Shown here one piece after another: positions 5,971 to 13,313 of a DNA stretch of 18,773 nucleotides. The position numbers and the translations under genes were made by a program. This DNA comes from an uncultured Collinsella sp. (GTDB taxonomy: Bacteria > Actinomycetota > Coriobacteriia > Coriobacteriales > Coriobacteriaceae). Within the stretch, counting starts at the first letter, position 1; each line of letters opens with the position of its first letter. Below the pieces are notes generated by a model. That model was given only the letters and a program-made list of their open reading frames with translations. It had not been told where the DNA came from and did not search any database. Where the stretch lies: assembly GCA_900551195.1 (NCBI GenBank), contig URVD01000007.1:1-18773 (forward strand), read 5' to 3'.

Positions 5971-7917
5971 TTAGCTATCGGAATGGCCAGCCGCCGCCTC
6001 GGCGCGCTCGGCATTCCATGCAACGAGCGCCTCGTGGACCGCCTTGGCAACATCGGCAGGTATGCCGCGAACTTCCGCGATCTCTTGCTCGCTCGCCGCG
6101 CGCAAACGCTTCATCGAGCCAAAATGGCGCATAAGGGCACGTTTTCTGGTGGGTCCCACGCCCGGAACGTCATCGAGTACCGAAACCGTCATGGCTTTAT
6201 CGCGCAACTCACGGTGGAACGTGATGGCAAATCGGTGGGACTCATCGCGTACCTGTTTAATTAGATAGAGCGAAGCAGACCCGGTCGGCAGCACGACAGG
6301 AGTCTCGTCCCAAGGCACAAAAACTTCCTCGTCGGCCTTCGCCAAGCCACAAACTGGTATATCGAGCCCAAGAGCCTCAAGTTGCTTGATCGCAGCGGTC
6401 AATTGCGGCTTACCGCCATCGACAACGAGCAAATCGGGGCGCGAGCCAAAGCGCTCGTCGGCCATGCGCTCGGGAGCATAGCGTCGTCCCAAAACCTCGG
6501 ACATCGACACGAAGTCGTTTGCCTCGTCCAATTCGGCCTGAATTTTAAAACGACGGTACTGGCTCTTGTCGGCGCGCCCGTTGGTAAACACCACCATCGA
6601 GGCGACCGTAAAGGTGCCATGCAGTGTAGAGATATCGAAGCACTCGATACGCAACGGCGGCGATGGCAGCGCCAACGCACTTTCGAGCTCCAGGAGCGCT
6701 TGATTGGTGCGGTCGTCAGCGTACCCCGTTCGCATCATATAGCGCATGAGGGCATGGCGCGCATTTTTGGATGCCATATCGAGCAGACGGTGCTTTTCGC
6801 CACGCTGCGGCCTATGGAGATGGCAGGAACGCTCACGCTTGCCCGCAAGCCACTCCCCCAGCGCCTCCGCATCCTCAAGCTCGACGGAAAGGTTGACCTC
6901 AGCTGGAATATCAGCCGTCTCGTCGTAATAGCGCTTAAGAAAGCCCGACTGGAGCTCTTCCTCGTCAACATCAAGACCCTTGTCGAGAATGAACTCGCAG
7001 GTGCGAACTGTTCGGCCCTCGCGAACGACGAAGACGCAAGCGGCGGAGATGGTCTCCTCGCGATAGAACCCGATGACATCGATATCGACACTGGAGGGAA
7101 AAACGACTTGCTGACGATCGTCCAGACCCCTGATGACCTCCAAACGACGTTTGACGCGTGCCGCGCGCTCAAAGTCGAGCGCCTCGGCGGCATCCGTCAT
7201 CTCGGAGGTCAGCTCATCGACGACATCCTTGCGATGGCCCGACAAAAAGCGCTCGACACGCTTGACGTTCTTGGCATAGTCTGCCGGGGAAATCGCGCCG
7301 ATACACGCACCCGGGCCGCGCCCGACATGGTAGTCAAAGCAGGGACGCCCGTTTTGTGCGCAAATCATATTGACGATGTCTTCCTCGCCCTTGTGGGACT
7401 CGATGGTACGGCGACAACGACGCCACTCCGCACAGGATGCAGAGCAGATGGGGATAACCTTGCGCAGCGTATCTATCGTCTCACGTGCCGCACGGCTATC
7501 GGTATAGGGTCCAAAATAGCGCGTTCCCGGCTTATGACGCTCACGCGTGTATTTGATCGCGGGATACAGGTCGCCCTTTGTAATGGCGATAAAGGGGTAG
7601 CTCTTGTCATCCTTGAGGTCGACGTTAAAGTACGGATGGTACTGGCCGATCAGGTTGCGCTCGAGTACAAGCGCCTCATGCTCGGTTTCGACAACGATGT
7701 AGTCAAAGCTCGCCACCAGCTGCATCATCAGCGGGATCTTTTGACGCTCATCCTGCAGTGTCACGTATTGACGCATGCGGGCGCGCAGGTTTTTCGCCTT
7801 GCCCACGTAGATGACATCGCCCTTGGCGTCTTTCCAAAGGTAGCAGCCGGGCTGCGTGGGAACGCGCGAAACCTGCTCGGCAAGCGTTGGTATGTTGTCG
7901 TGACCGGCCACGCGCAC
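5971..7917 (-). CDS. uvrC: UvrABC system protein C (excinuclease subunit)
   Basis: Nuclease of nucleotide excision repair; it cuts the damaged strand on both sides of the lesion after UvrA and UvrB mark it. The 648-residue product has the N-terminal GIY-YIG nuclease (PGCYLW at 23-28, IYVGKAKNLRAR at 36-47), a UVR domain for UvrB contact (about 230-265, ALDFERAARVKRRLE), and an RNase H-like nuclease with ECFDIS (425-430), LLVVDGG (496-502) and DESHRF (558-563). Helix-hairpin-helix repeats follow (VPGVGPTRKRALMRHFG, 584-600). The cysteine region (158-205) departs from the usual pattern, as described in the findings. The start is a GTG immediately after the murJ TAG; no Shine-Dalgarno is evident, so coupling to murJ translation is likely. 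A second GTG two codons later is an alternative start. Confidence 0.96.
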   Translation of the reverse strand: MRVAGHDNIPTLAEQVSRVPTQPGCYLWKDAKGDVIYVGKAKNLRARMRQYVTLQDERQKIPLMMQLVASFDYIVVETEHEALVLERNLIGQYHPYFNVDLKDDKSYPFIAITKGDLYPAIKYTRERHKPGTRYFGPYTDSRAARETIDTLRKVIPICSASCAEWRRCRRTIESHKGEEDIVNMICAQNGRPCFDYHVGRGPGACIGAISPADYAKNVKRVERFLSGHRKDVVDELTSEMTDAAEALDFERAARVKRRLEVIRGLDDRQQVVFPSSVDIDVIGFYREETISAACVFVVREGRTVRTCEFILDKGLDVDEEELQSGFLKRYYDETADIPAEVNLSVELEDAEALGEWLAGKRERSCHLHRPQRGEKHRLLDMASKNARHALMRYMMRTGYADDRTNQALLELESALALPSPPLRIECFDISTLHGTFTVASMVVFTNGRADKSQYRRFKIQAELDEANDFVSMSEVLGRRYAPERMADERFGSRPDLLVVDGGKPQLTAAIKQLEALGLDIPVCGLAKADEEVFVPWDETPVVLPTGSASLYLIKQVRDESHRFAITFHRELRDKAMTVSVLDDVPGVGPTRKRALMRHFGSMKRLRAASEQEIAEVRGIPADVAKAVHEALVAWNAERAEAAAGHSDS

Positions 7918-9600
7918 CTACTTGCGACGAATCAGCGCCGAGACCTCGGGCATCTTAAGGACGACGGCAAGGCCAAAGGTAACAGCAAGCGAGACGACAC
8001 CCGCAACGCAAACGTAGCCAAGAGTAATCAGAATCGAGCCGCCAAGTGCCCCGACAAAGTGTTCAAGCGCCCACATGACGCCGGCGCCTGCGGCAGCACC
8101 TAGGCCACCGAGCAAAAGGCCAAAGAAACCGCCATGTAGGATAGATTTGACCTGAAGGCCACGCAGGCGACGACGCAGCCACCACAGCGAGCAACCGACC
8201 AAGATCACGTAGTCGACGACATACGAAAGCGCGATTGCCGGCATACCGAAGCCCAGCACAACGCCAAACAGCAGAACCGAGCCGGCCTGGCCGATGGCGG
8301 AATACAGGCAATAGCGGCTATAGGGCTTCATGTCGAGCAAGGCAGAGAAGCTCTTCTGCATCAACACGACCACGCCGTAGAGCGGCAGCGAGAGCGCCAG
8401 GTAGACAAGGTACTCGGATACCAGCGCCACGCCGGATTCATCGAACTTGCCAGCACAGTAGATCATATTGAGCGGACGTGCGAAGACAATCAGGTACAGT
8501 GCGAACGGAATCAGGAAGAACAGCATCTGGGCGACGCCACGCGAAATGCCCGTGCGAACGCTGTCGTAATCCTTCTCCTGTGCGTCATGAGAGAGCTCGG
8601 TATAGAGCGCCGTCGAAAGCGAGGCGGCAATCAGCGCGTAGGGCAGCGTGTACCACAGGCGCGCATAGGCGATGACGGAAGGACCCGTCTCGGGCTGGAC
8701 CACCAGCGCGGCAGCGTTGGTGATAGAAGTCGAGACAAACATGCACACCGTGGCGAGCAGCGTCGGGATACCGAGCGCAATCGTCTGGCGCAGCGCGGGG
8801 TCCTTAAAGTCGATATGGATATGGGGATGCACGCCGTGCTTGCCAAGCGCGGGAATCTGACATGCCATCTGAACAAAGACACCGAGGGTCGTACCGGCCG
8901 CAATCAAGATGATGCCGGCACGTTCGCCAAACTGTGCGGACACGGGCGCAAAGCCCATAAAGCTCGCAATGACGATCACATTGTTGAGGACCGGGGCAAA
9001 CGTCGACCAAAAGTAGTCGCGGTGTGCGTTGAGAACGCCCGAGAACACCGAGCCCAAACCATAAAACAGAATCTGGATGGCAAAGAAACGGAACATGAAC
9101 GCAGCGGTATCCATGCTGCCACCGTCACCCGAAAGGAACGATTGCGTCCAGATAAAGCCCGGGGCGAACACGGTCCCCAGCAACGAAATGCCACCCAGCA
9201 CTAAAAGCAGAATGCCGAGCAGGTTGCCCACGTACTCGTTCGAGGCCTCGCGACCCTGCTCACGCCTCACGCCCATGTACACGGGCAAAAACGCCGTCAC
9301 GAGCATGCCACCCATCACGAGTTCGTAGAGCATATTGGGCAGGTTGTTGGCGACCTGATAGGAGGACGAGAGTAGCGACATGCCGATAGCGGCCGCCATT
9401 GCCCACGTGCGGATAAAACCGGTGACGCGAGACACGATAGTCAGGATGGTCATAAGCCCGGCGGAACGACCAACCGTGGAGTAGTCCGACGAGCCCATGT
9501 CGTCAGTGTCATCTCGCGACGAAGAAGCTTCGGATGAGGGTGTCTGAGGCGCAGATTCTTTTGCAAAATGAGCTCCGCACTTCAATTCTTCCTGCGGCAT
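7918..9600 (-). CDS. murJ: Lipid II flippase MurJ
   Basis: Polytopic membrane protein of the MOP superfamily that moves lipid II across the cytoplasmic membrane for peptidoglycan synthesis. The 560-residue protein is hydrophobic along its length, consistent with about 14 membrane segments. SRVTGFIRTW (57-66) matches the conserved first-helix region with functionally important arginines in characterised MurJ, followed by NNLPNMLYELVMGGMLVTAF. The first 45 residues form a polar serine/aspartate-rich extension. An internal ATG at residue 35 would remove most of it but has no ribosome site, whereas the ATG used here has GAGAGAGGA ahead of it. Its start lies three bases after the ybaK stop, and its stop abuts the uvrC start, forming a tight three-gene cluster. 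Confidence 0.94.
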   Translation of the reverse strand: MPQEELKCGAHFAKESAPQTPSSEASSSRDDTDDMGSSDYSTVGRSAGLMTILTIVSRVTGFIRTWAMAAAIGMSLLSSSYQVANNLPNMLYELVMGGMLVTAFLPVYMGVRREQGREASNEYVGNLLGILLLVLGGISLLGTVFAPGFIWTQSFLSGDGGSMDTAAFMFRFFAIQILFYGLGSVFSGVLNAHRDYFWSTFAPVLNNVIVIASFMGFAPVSAQFGERAGIILIAAGTTLGVFVQMACQIPALGKHGVHPHIHIDFKDPALRQTIALGIPTLLATVCMFVSTSITNAAALVVQPETGPSVIAYARLWYTLPYALIAASLSTALYTELSHDAQEKDYDSVRTGISRGVAQMLFFLIPFALYLIVFARPLNMIYCAGKFDESGVALVSEYLVYLALSLPLYGVVVLMQKSFSALLDMKPYSRYCLYSAIGQAGSVLLFGVVLGFGMPAIALSYVVDYVILVGCSLWWLRRRLRGLQVKSILHGGFFGLLLGGLGAAAGAGVMWALEHFVGALGGSILITLGYVCVAGVVSLAVTFGLAVVLKMPEVSALIRRK

Positions 9601-9603
9601 CGC

Positions 9604-10108
9604 TCAGTCCTCTCTCGTAATCGGAGCGACCGTCGCCCCGCAAAATGCAATTAAATCATCGGGTGCAAGCTCGAGCTGATAACCACGCTTGCCTCCCGAA
9701 ATAAAAATGGTATCCCAAAGGACACACGTCTCATCAATGAGCGTCCGGTAGCGTTTTTTCATACCGACCGGGCTGCAGCCGCCGCGAACGTAGCCAGTCG
9801 CCGCAAGCAAATCCTTCACATGCATCATGGCCAAGGACTTCTCCCCCGCGGCACGCGCGGCGGACTTTAGATCGAGCTCATCGGCAACAGGGATGCAGCA
9901 CACGACATGGTCGTTGGACGGCGTCACGCAGACCAAGGTCTAATACCTTGTTCATAGAGAAGAACTCGCCAAGCTGCTCCGAAATCGCGACCCCCAGGCC
10001 CACCGACTCATCGCCATCGTCTTCGTACGTATGTAGAACATAGGAAATGCCGGCGCTTTCCAGCTCGCGCATCGCATTGGTTTTTGGCGTCTTTACAGCC
10101 TTTGCCAT
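9604..10108 (-). pseudogene. ybaK: Frameshifted YbaK-type Cys-tRNA(Pro) deacylase
   Basis: YbaK proteins are trans-editing enzymes that hydrolyse Cys-tRNA(Pro). Two reading frames together make one family member. The first 55 residues (KTNAMRELESAGISYVLHTY and on) start at an ATG (10108) with AAAGGA ahead. The remainder (from TLVCVTPSNDH) includes PVADELDLKSAARA, GGCSPVGMKKR and FISGGKRGYQLEL. The frames switch at 9940-9944, where the family's V-F/Y-K-T-L segment should be. Adding two bases there would restore Val-X-Lys-Thr-Leu and a 168-residue protein, the normal length. As given, translation runs on in the wrong frame to a stop at 9878, and the second frame has a TAG just before ACC TTG. 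The missing codon is that of the conserved lysine tied to catalysis in this family. A recent mutation and a sequencing or assembly error are both possible. Confidence 0.85.
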
Positions 10109-10145
10109 GACATATCCTTTCCCTCGCATTCGGACGCAACGATTA

Positions 10146-10176
10146 AGTATATGTCCAATTCGGCTGCATACGTCAC
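10146..10176 (-). promoter_or_regulatory. Candidate promoter for the ybaK-murJ-uvrC cluster
   Basis: On the minus strand, TATACT (10146-10151) matches five of six bases of the -10 consensus. GTGACG (10171-10176) matches four of six of the -35 consensus, at a long spacing of 19 bases. It lies 38 bases upstream of the ybaK start. No better candidate was seen in this gap. Confidence 0.35.
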
Positions 10177-10189
10177 TTCGGCACAGCAA

Positions 10190-10220
10190 GCGCCATCGAA
10201 TCACAAGGAGTCGATGGCGC
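10190..10220 (-). terminator. Perfect 10-bp stem-loop downstream of uvrA
   Basis: GCGCCATCGA (10190-10199) and TCGATGGCGC (10211-10220) pair perfectly around an 11-base loop, 20 bases past the uvrA stop. In the uvrA direction it is followed by TTGCTGTG, so a classical uridine tract is absent. It may be a weak or factor-assisted terminator or an mRNA 3'-end stabiliser. Confidence 0.5.
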
Positions 10221-10240
10221 CCATAAACTGAATCGCCTAT

Positions 10241-13120
10241 TTATTGAGCATCAAGTTGAGCCTGACGCTCCCGGTCACGCCTGAGCAACGGCGCCAAAAA
10301 CTTGCCCGTATAACTCTGCGGACAGTCCGCAACCTGCTCCGGTGTGCCCGAAACCACGACGGTTCCGCCGCCGTTACCGCCCTCGGGACCCATATCGATC
10401 AGGCGGTCGGCAACCTTGATGACATCAAGGTTGTGCTCAATCACCAGCACCGTGTTGCCCGCATCGACCAAGCGCTGCAGCACATCGAGCAGCTGGCGGA
10501 CGTCCTCAAAATGAAGACCGGTCGTCGGCTCGTCCAAAATATAGAACGTCTTGCCCGTCTGGCGTCGATGAAGCTCCTTGGCGAGCTTCACACGCTGCGC
10601 CTCGCCGCCCGAGAGCGTCGTAGCGGGCTGGCCCAGGCTCACGTAGCCCAAGCCTACATCGTACAGCGTCTGGAGCTTGCGCTTAATCTGCGGGATATTC
10701 CCAAAGAAGGCCAGCGCCTCGGTGACGCTCATGTCGAGCACGTCCGAGATGGTCTTGCCACGGTAGGTGACCTCGAGTGTCTCGCGGTTGTAGCGTTTAC
10801 CGCCGCAAACTTCGCAGGGAACGTAGATATCGGGAAGGAAGTGCATCTCGATCTTAATCTGCCCATCGCCCTTGCACGCCTCACAGCGCCCGCCACTCAC
10901 ATTAAAGGAGAAACGACCCGGCGAGTAGCCGCGCGCCTTCGACTCCGGCGTACTCGCAAACAGCGCGCGAAGATCATCCCACAGGCCGATATAGGTAGCA
11001 GGGTTGGAGCGCGGCGTGCGGCCAATCGGCGACTGGTCGATATCGATAACCTTATCGATACACTCGATGCCCTCGATTTTCTTATACGGACCCACAGGGC
11101 GCGTCGAACGGTGAATGGCATTCGTAAGGGCAGGTGCGATGGTGTCGGTAACCAGGGAGCTCTTACCCGATCCCGACACGCCGGTAACGACCGTAAGCGT
11201 ACCAAACTCGATCTTGGCGGTAACGTTTTTGAGGTTGTTGGCTCGAGCGCCCGTAATTTTAAGGCAGCCGCGACCGGGCTTGCGCCGTTCATCAGGCACC
11301 CGGATCATTCGTTTGCCGGTCAGATAAGCGCCCGTCATCGACTCAGGACACGCCATGATATCGGCAGGCGTTCCCGCGGCGACCACGTGTCCGCCGTTCA
11401 CGCCCGCACCGGGGCCCATGTCGATCACATAGTCGGCAGCACGAATCGTATCCTCATCATGCTCGACGACGATGACGGTATTGCCGATATCGCGTAGGCG
11501 CTCAAGCGTCTTGATCAGGCGCTCGTTATCGCGCTGATGGAGGCCGATCGACGGCTCGTCCAAAATGTACAGCACACCCATGAGGCCGGCGCCGATCTGC
11601 GTTGCCAGGCGAATGCGCTGGGCCTCGCCTCCGGAAAGCGTCGCCGAGGCACGATCGAGCGTCAGATAGTCGAGTCCAACATCGACCAGAAAACGCAAGC
11701 GCTCCAGGATTTCCTTGACGATACGGCCGCCGATAAACTGTTGGCGCTCGGTGAGCTCCAGGCCCTCAAAAAACTCGAGCGATTCACGGCACGACAGGCA
11801 ACAAACCTCGTAAATGGACTTGCCGCCCACGGTGACGGCGAGCATCTCGGAGCGCAAACGAGCGCCGTGGCAGGTCGAGCACGGCTCCTCGCGAATGTAC
11901 TTCTCCAGGCGCGCCTTGGTGTTCTCGTTCGTCGTCTCGGTATAGCGTTCGTACAGGATGTTGCGAACGCCCGAAAACTTGGTATCCCACTGGCTGCGAC
12001 GTCCGTCGAGCTTTTGGTAGTCGACCGAGATCTTCGTATCGCCCAGGCCATCCAAGAATGCACGACGCACGCGAGGGGGCAAGTCCTCCCACGGCGTATC
12101 GGCGCTCACCTTAAAGTGTTTGCAGACCGCAGCGAAAATCTGCGGATAGTAGTTAGAGTTGCCAAACAGGCTGCCAAAGACCCCGTCGGCGATCGACTTC
12201 GAGGGGTCTTCGATTAGGGCCTCGGCATCGACCGTCTTCTTAAAGCCCAGGCCATCGCACTCGGGGCACGCGCCATAGGGCGCGTTGAACGAGAAATCAC
12301 GCGGCTGCAGGTCATCGATGGAGTGCCCATGCTCCGGGCACGCTAACGCCAGCGAATACTCCAGCAACTCGCCTTCGGTCCCCTCGGGAGCGTCGCGGTC
12401 GGGCAGCAAGTATACGTTCACATTGCCGTGCGCCAGCGCGGTCGCCTGCTCAACAGACTCGGCGATACGGCCCAGAGAGTTCTCACGGATCACGATGCGG
12501 TCGACCACGACCTCGATATCGTGCTTGAACTTCTTGTCCAGATCGATCGGATCGTCGAGCGAGCGCACTTCACCGTCGACACGCACGCGGCTAAAGCCCT
12601 CGGCGCGAAGGTCCTCAAACAGTTTGGTGTACTCGCCTTTTCGCCCGCGCACCACCGGTGCCAGCACAAACGCGCGGCGGCCCTCCCCCGCCTCCAAGAC
12701 CTTGTCGGCAACCTGGTCGGTCGTCTGGCGCTCAATGACGCGGCCGCATTCGGGACAGTGCGGGGTGCCCACACGGGCGAACAGCAGGCGCAGATAGTCA
12801 TAAATCTCGGTTACGGTGCCAACCGTCGAGCGAGGGTTTTTAGACGTCGTCTTTTGGTCGATCGACACCGCCGGCGAAAGGCCGTCGATTGAATCCAAGT
12901 CGGGTTTGTCCATCTGGCCCAAGAACTGGCGCGCATAGCTCGAAAGACTCTCGACGTATCGACGCTGGCCCTCGGCATAGATAGTGTCAAATGCCAGCGA
13001 ACTCTTGCCCGAGCCAGAAAGACCGGTAATGACCACGAGTTGGTCACGCGGAATGGAAACATCGATATCACGGAGGTTGTGCTCACGAGCGCCGCGAATA
13101 ACGATAGAAGAATCAGACAT
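10241..13120 (-). CDS. uvrA: UvrABC system protein A (excinuclease ATPase subunit)
   Basis: Damage-sensing ATPase of nucleotide excision repair; a dimer that loads UvrB onto lesions. The ATG at 13120 is chosen because AAGGAG lies five bases ahead; the product is 959 residues, the usual length. It has two ABC modules: Walker A GLSGSGKS (33-40) and GVSGSGKS (647-654), signatures LSGGE (495-499 and 836-840), Walker B LYILDEPS and FYILDEPT. The zinc modules are CPEHG with CPEC (Cys261, His264, Cys285, Cys288) and CEAC with CEVC (746, 749, 769, 772). The glycine-rich C-terminal part (GPEGGNGGG) is present. It lies upstream of the ybaK-murJ-uvrC cluster on the same strand but is separated by 132 bases with a stem-loop, so it is probably its own transcript. 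A LexA-like sequence precedes it. Confidence 0.97.
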   Translation of the reverse strand: MSDSSIVIRGAREHNLRDIDVSIPRDQLVVITGLSGSGKSSLAFDTIYAEGQRRYVESLSSYARQFLGQMDKPDLDSIDGLSPAVSIDQKTTSKNPRSTVGTVTEIYDYLRLLFARVGTPHCPECGRVIERQTTDQVADKVLEAGEGRRAFVLAPVVRGRKGEYTKLFEDLRAEGFSRVRVDGEVRSLDDPIDLDKKFKHDIEVVVDRIVIRENSLGRIAESVEQATALAHGNVNVYLLPDRDAPEGTEGELLEYSLALACPEHGHSIDDLQPRDFSFNAPYGACPECDGLGFKKTVDAEALIEDPSKSIADGVFGSLFGNSNYYPQIFAAVCKHFKVSADTPWEDLPPRVRRAFLDGLGDTKISVDYQKLDGRRSQWDTKFSGVRNILYERYTETTNENTKARLEKYIREEPCSTCHGARLRSEMLAVTVGGKSIYEVCCLSCRESLEFFEGLELTERQQFIGGRIVKEILERLRFLVDVGLDYLTLDRASATLSGGEAQRIRLATQIGAGLMGVLYILDEPSIGLHQRDNERLIKTLERLRDIGNTVIVVEHDEDTIRAADYVIDMGPGAGVNGGHVVAAGTPADIMACPESMTGAYLTGKRMIRVPDERRKPGRGCLKITGARANNLKNVTAKIEFGTLTVVTGVSGSGKSSLVTDTIAPALTNAIHRSTRPVGPYKKIEGIECIDKVIDIDQSPIGRTPRSNPATYIGLWDDLRALFASTPESKARGYSPGRFSFNVSGGRCEACKGDGQIKIEMHFLPDIYVPCEVCGGKRYNRETLEVTYRGKTISDVLDMSVTEALAFFGNIPQIKRKLQTLYDVGLGYVSLGQPATTLSGGEAQRVKLAKELHRRQTGKTFYILDEPTTGLHFEDVRQLLDVLQRLVDAGNTVLVIEHNLDVIKVADRLIDMGPEGGNGGGTVVVSGTPEQVADCPQSYTGKFLAPLLRRDRERQAQLDAQ

Positions 13121-13148
13121 GGAAGCTCCTTGCCTCCTATTGCATCGA

Positions 13149-13154
13149 ATCATA
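13149..13154 (-). promoter_or_regulatory. Candidate -10 element of uvrA
   Basis: TATGAT on the minus strand matches five of six consensus bases and would give a leader of about 20 bases before the uvrA ATG. No good -35 hexamer stands at 16-18 bases. It lies in the spacer of a perfect 6-bp dyad (CATCGA at 13143-13148, TCGATG at 13158-13163). Confidence 0.35.
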
Positions 13155-13180
13155 CTGTCGATGAGTTTAGCGCACTCGAC

Positions 13181-13196
13181 GCGCACAGATGTTCGT
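13181..13196. promoter_or_regulatory. LexA-like (SOS box-like) site upstream of uvrA
   Basis: GCGCACAGATGTTCGT matches the actinobacterial LexA operator form TCGAAC-N4-GTTCGA at nine of twelve specified positions. The right half is GTTCG and the left half is degenerate. It sits about 60-75 bases upstream of the uvrA start and just upstream of the candidate promoter. uvrA is a classical SOS gene, so the context fits, but the match is imperfect. Confidence 0.4.
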
Positions 13197-13263
13197 AATA
13201 CAAGATTCGCAGACCTTTAGCTTTGCGTATCGGGTGCTTTGTTTCTCGAAATGCCGTGGAAAG

Positions 13264-13301
13264 GTTACAGTAATCTACTACTGAACTTAATTTGCTGTAA
13301 C
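13264..13301 (+). repeat. 7-bp inverted repeat in the leader of the LTA-synthase-type gene
   Basis: GTTACAG (13264-13270) and CTGTAAC (13295-13301) are perfect arms separated by 24 AT-rich bases. The right arm ends just before the ribosome site AGAGGA (13302-13307). It could be an operator dyad around the promoter or a hairpin close to the start. No convincing -35/-10 pair was identified here. Confidence 0.4.
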
Positions 13302-13313
13302 AGAGGAACGTCC

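Noticed and set aside
6382..8103. A 573-codon plus-strand open frame opposite uvrC
   Set aside because: It is fully overlapped by well-conserved uvrC and the end of murJ and shows no recognisable motif or start signal.
9931..9950. Programmed frameshifting in ybaK
   Set aside because: No slippery heptamer or downstream structure was seen, and a +1 slip would give Val-Leu-Thr in place of Val-X-Lys-Thr, omitting the conserved lysine.
10244..11497. A 417-codon plus-strand open frame opposite uvrA
   Set aside because: It is a shadow of the conserved UvrA ATPase domain codons.
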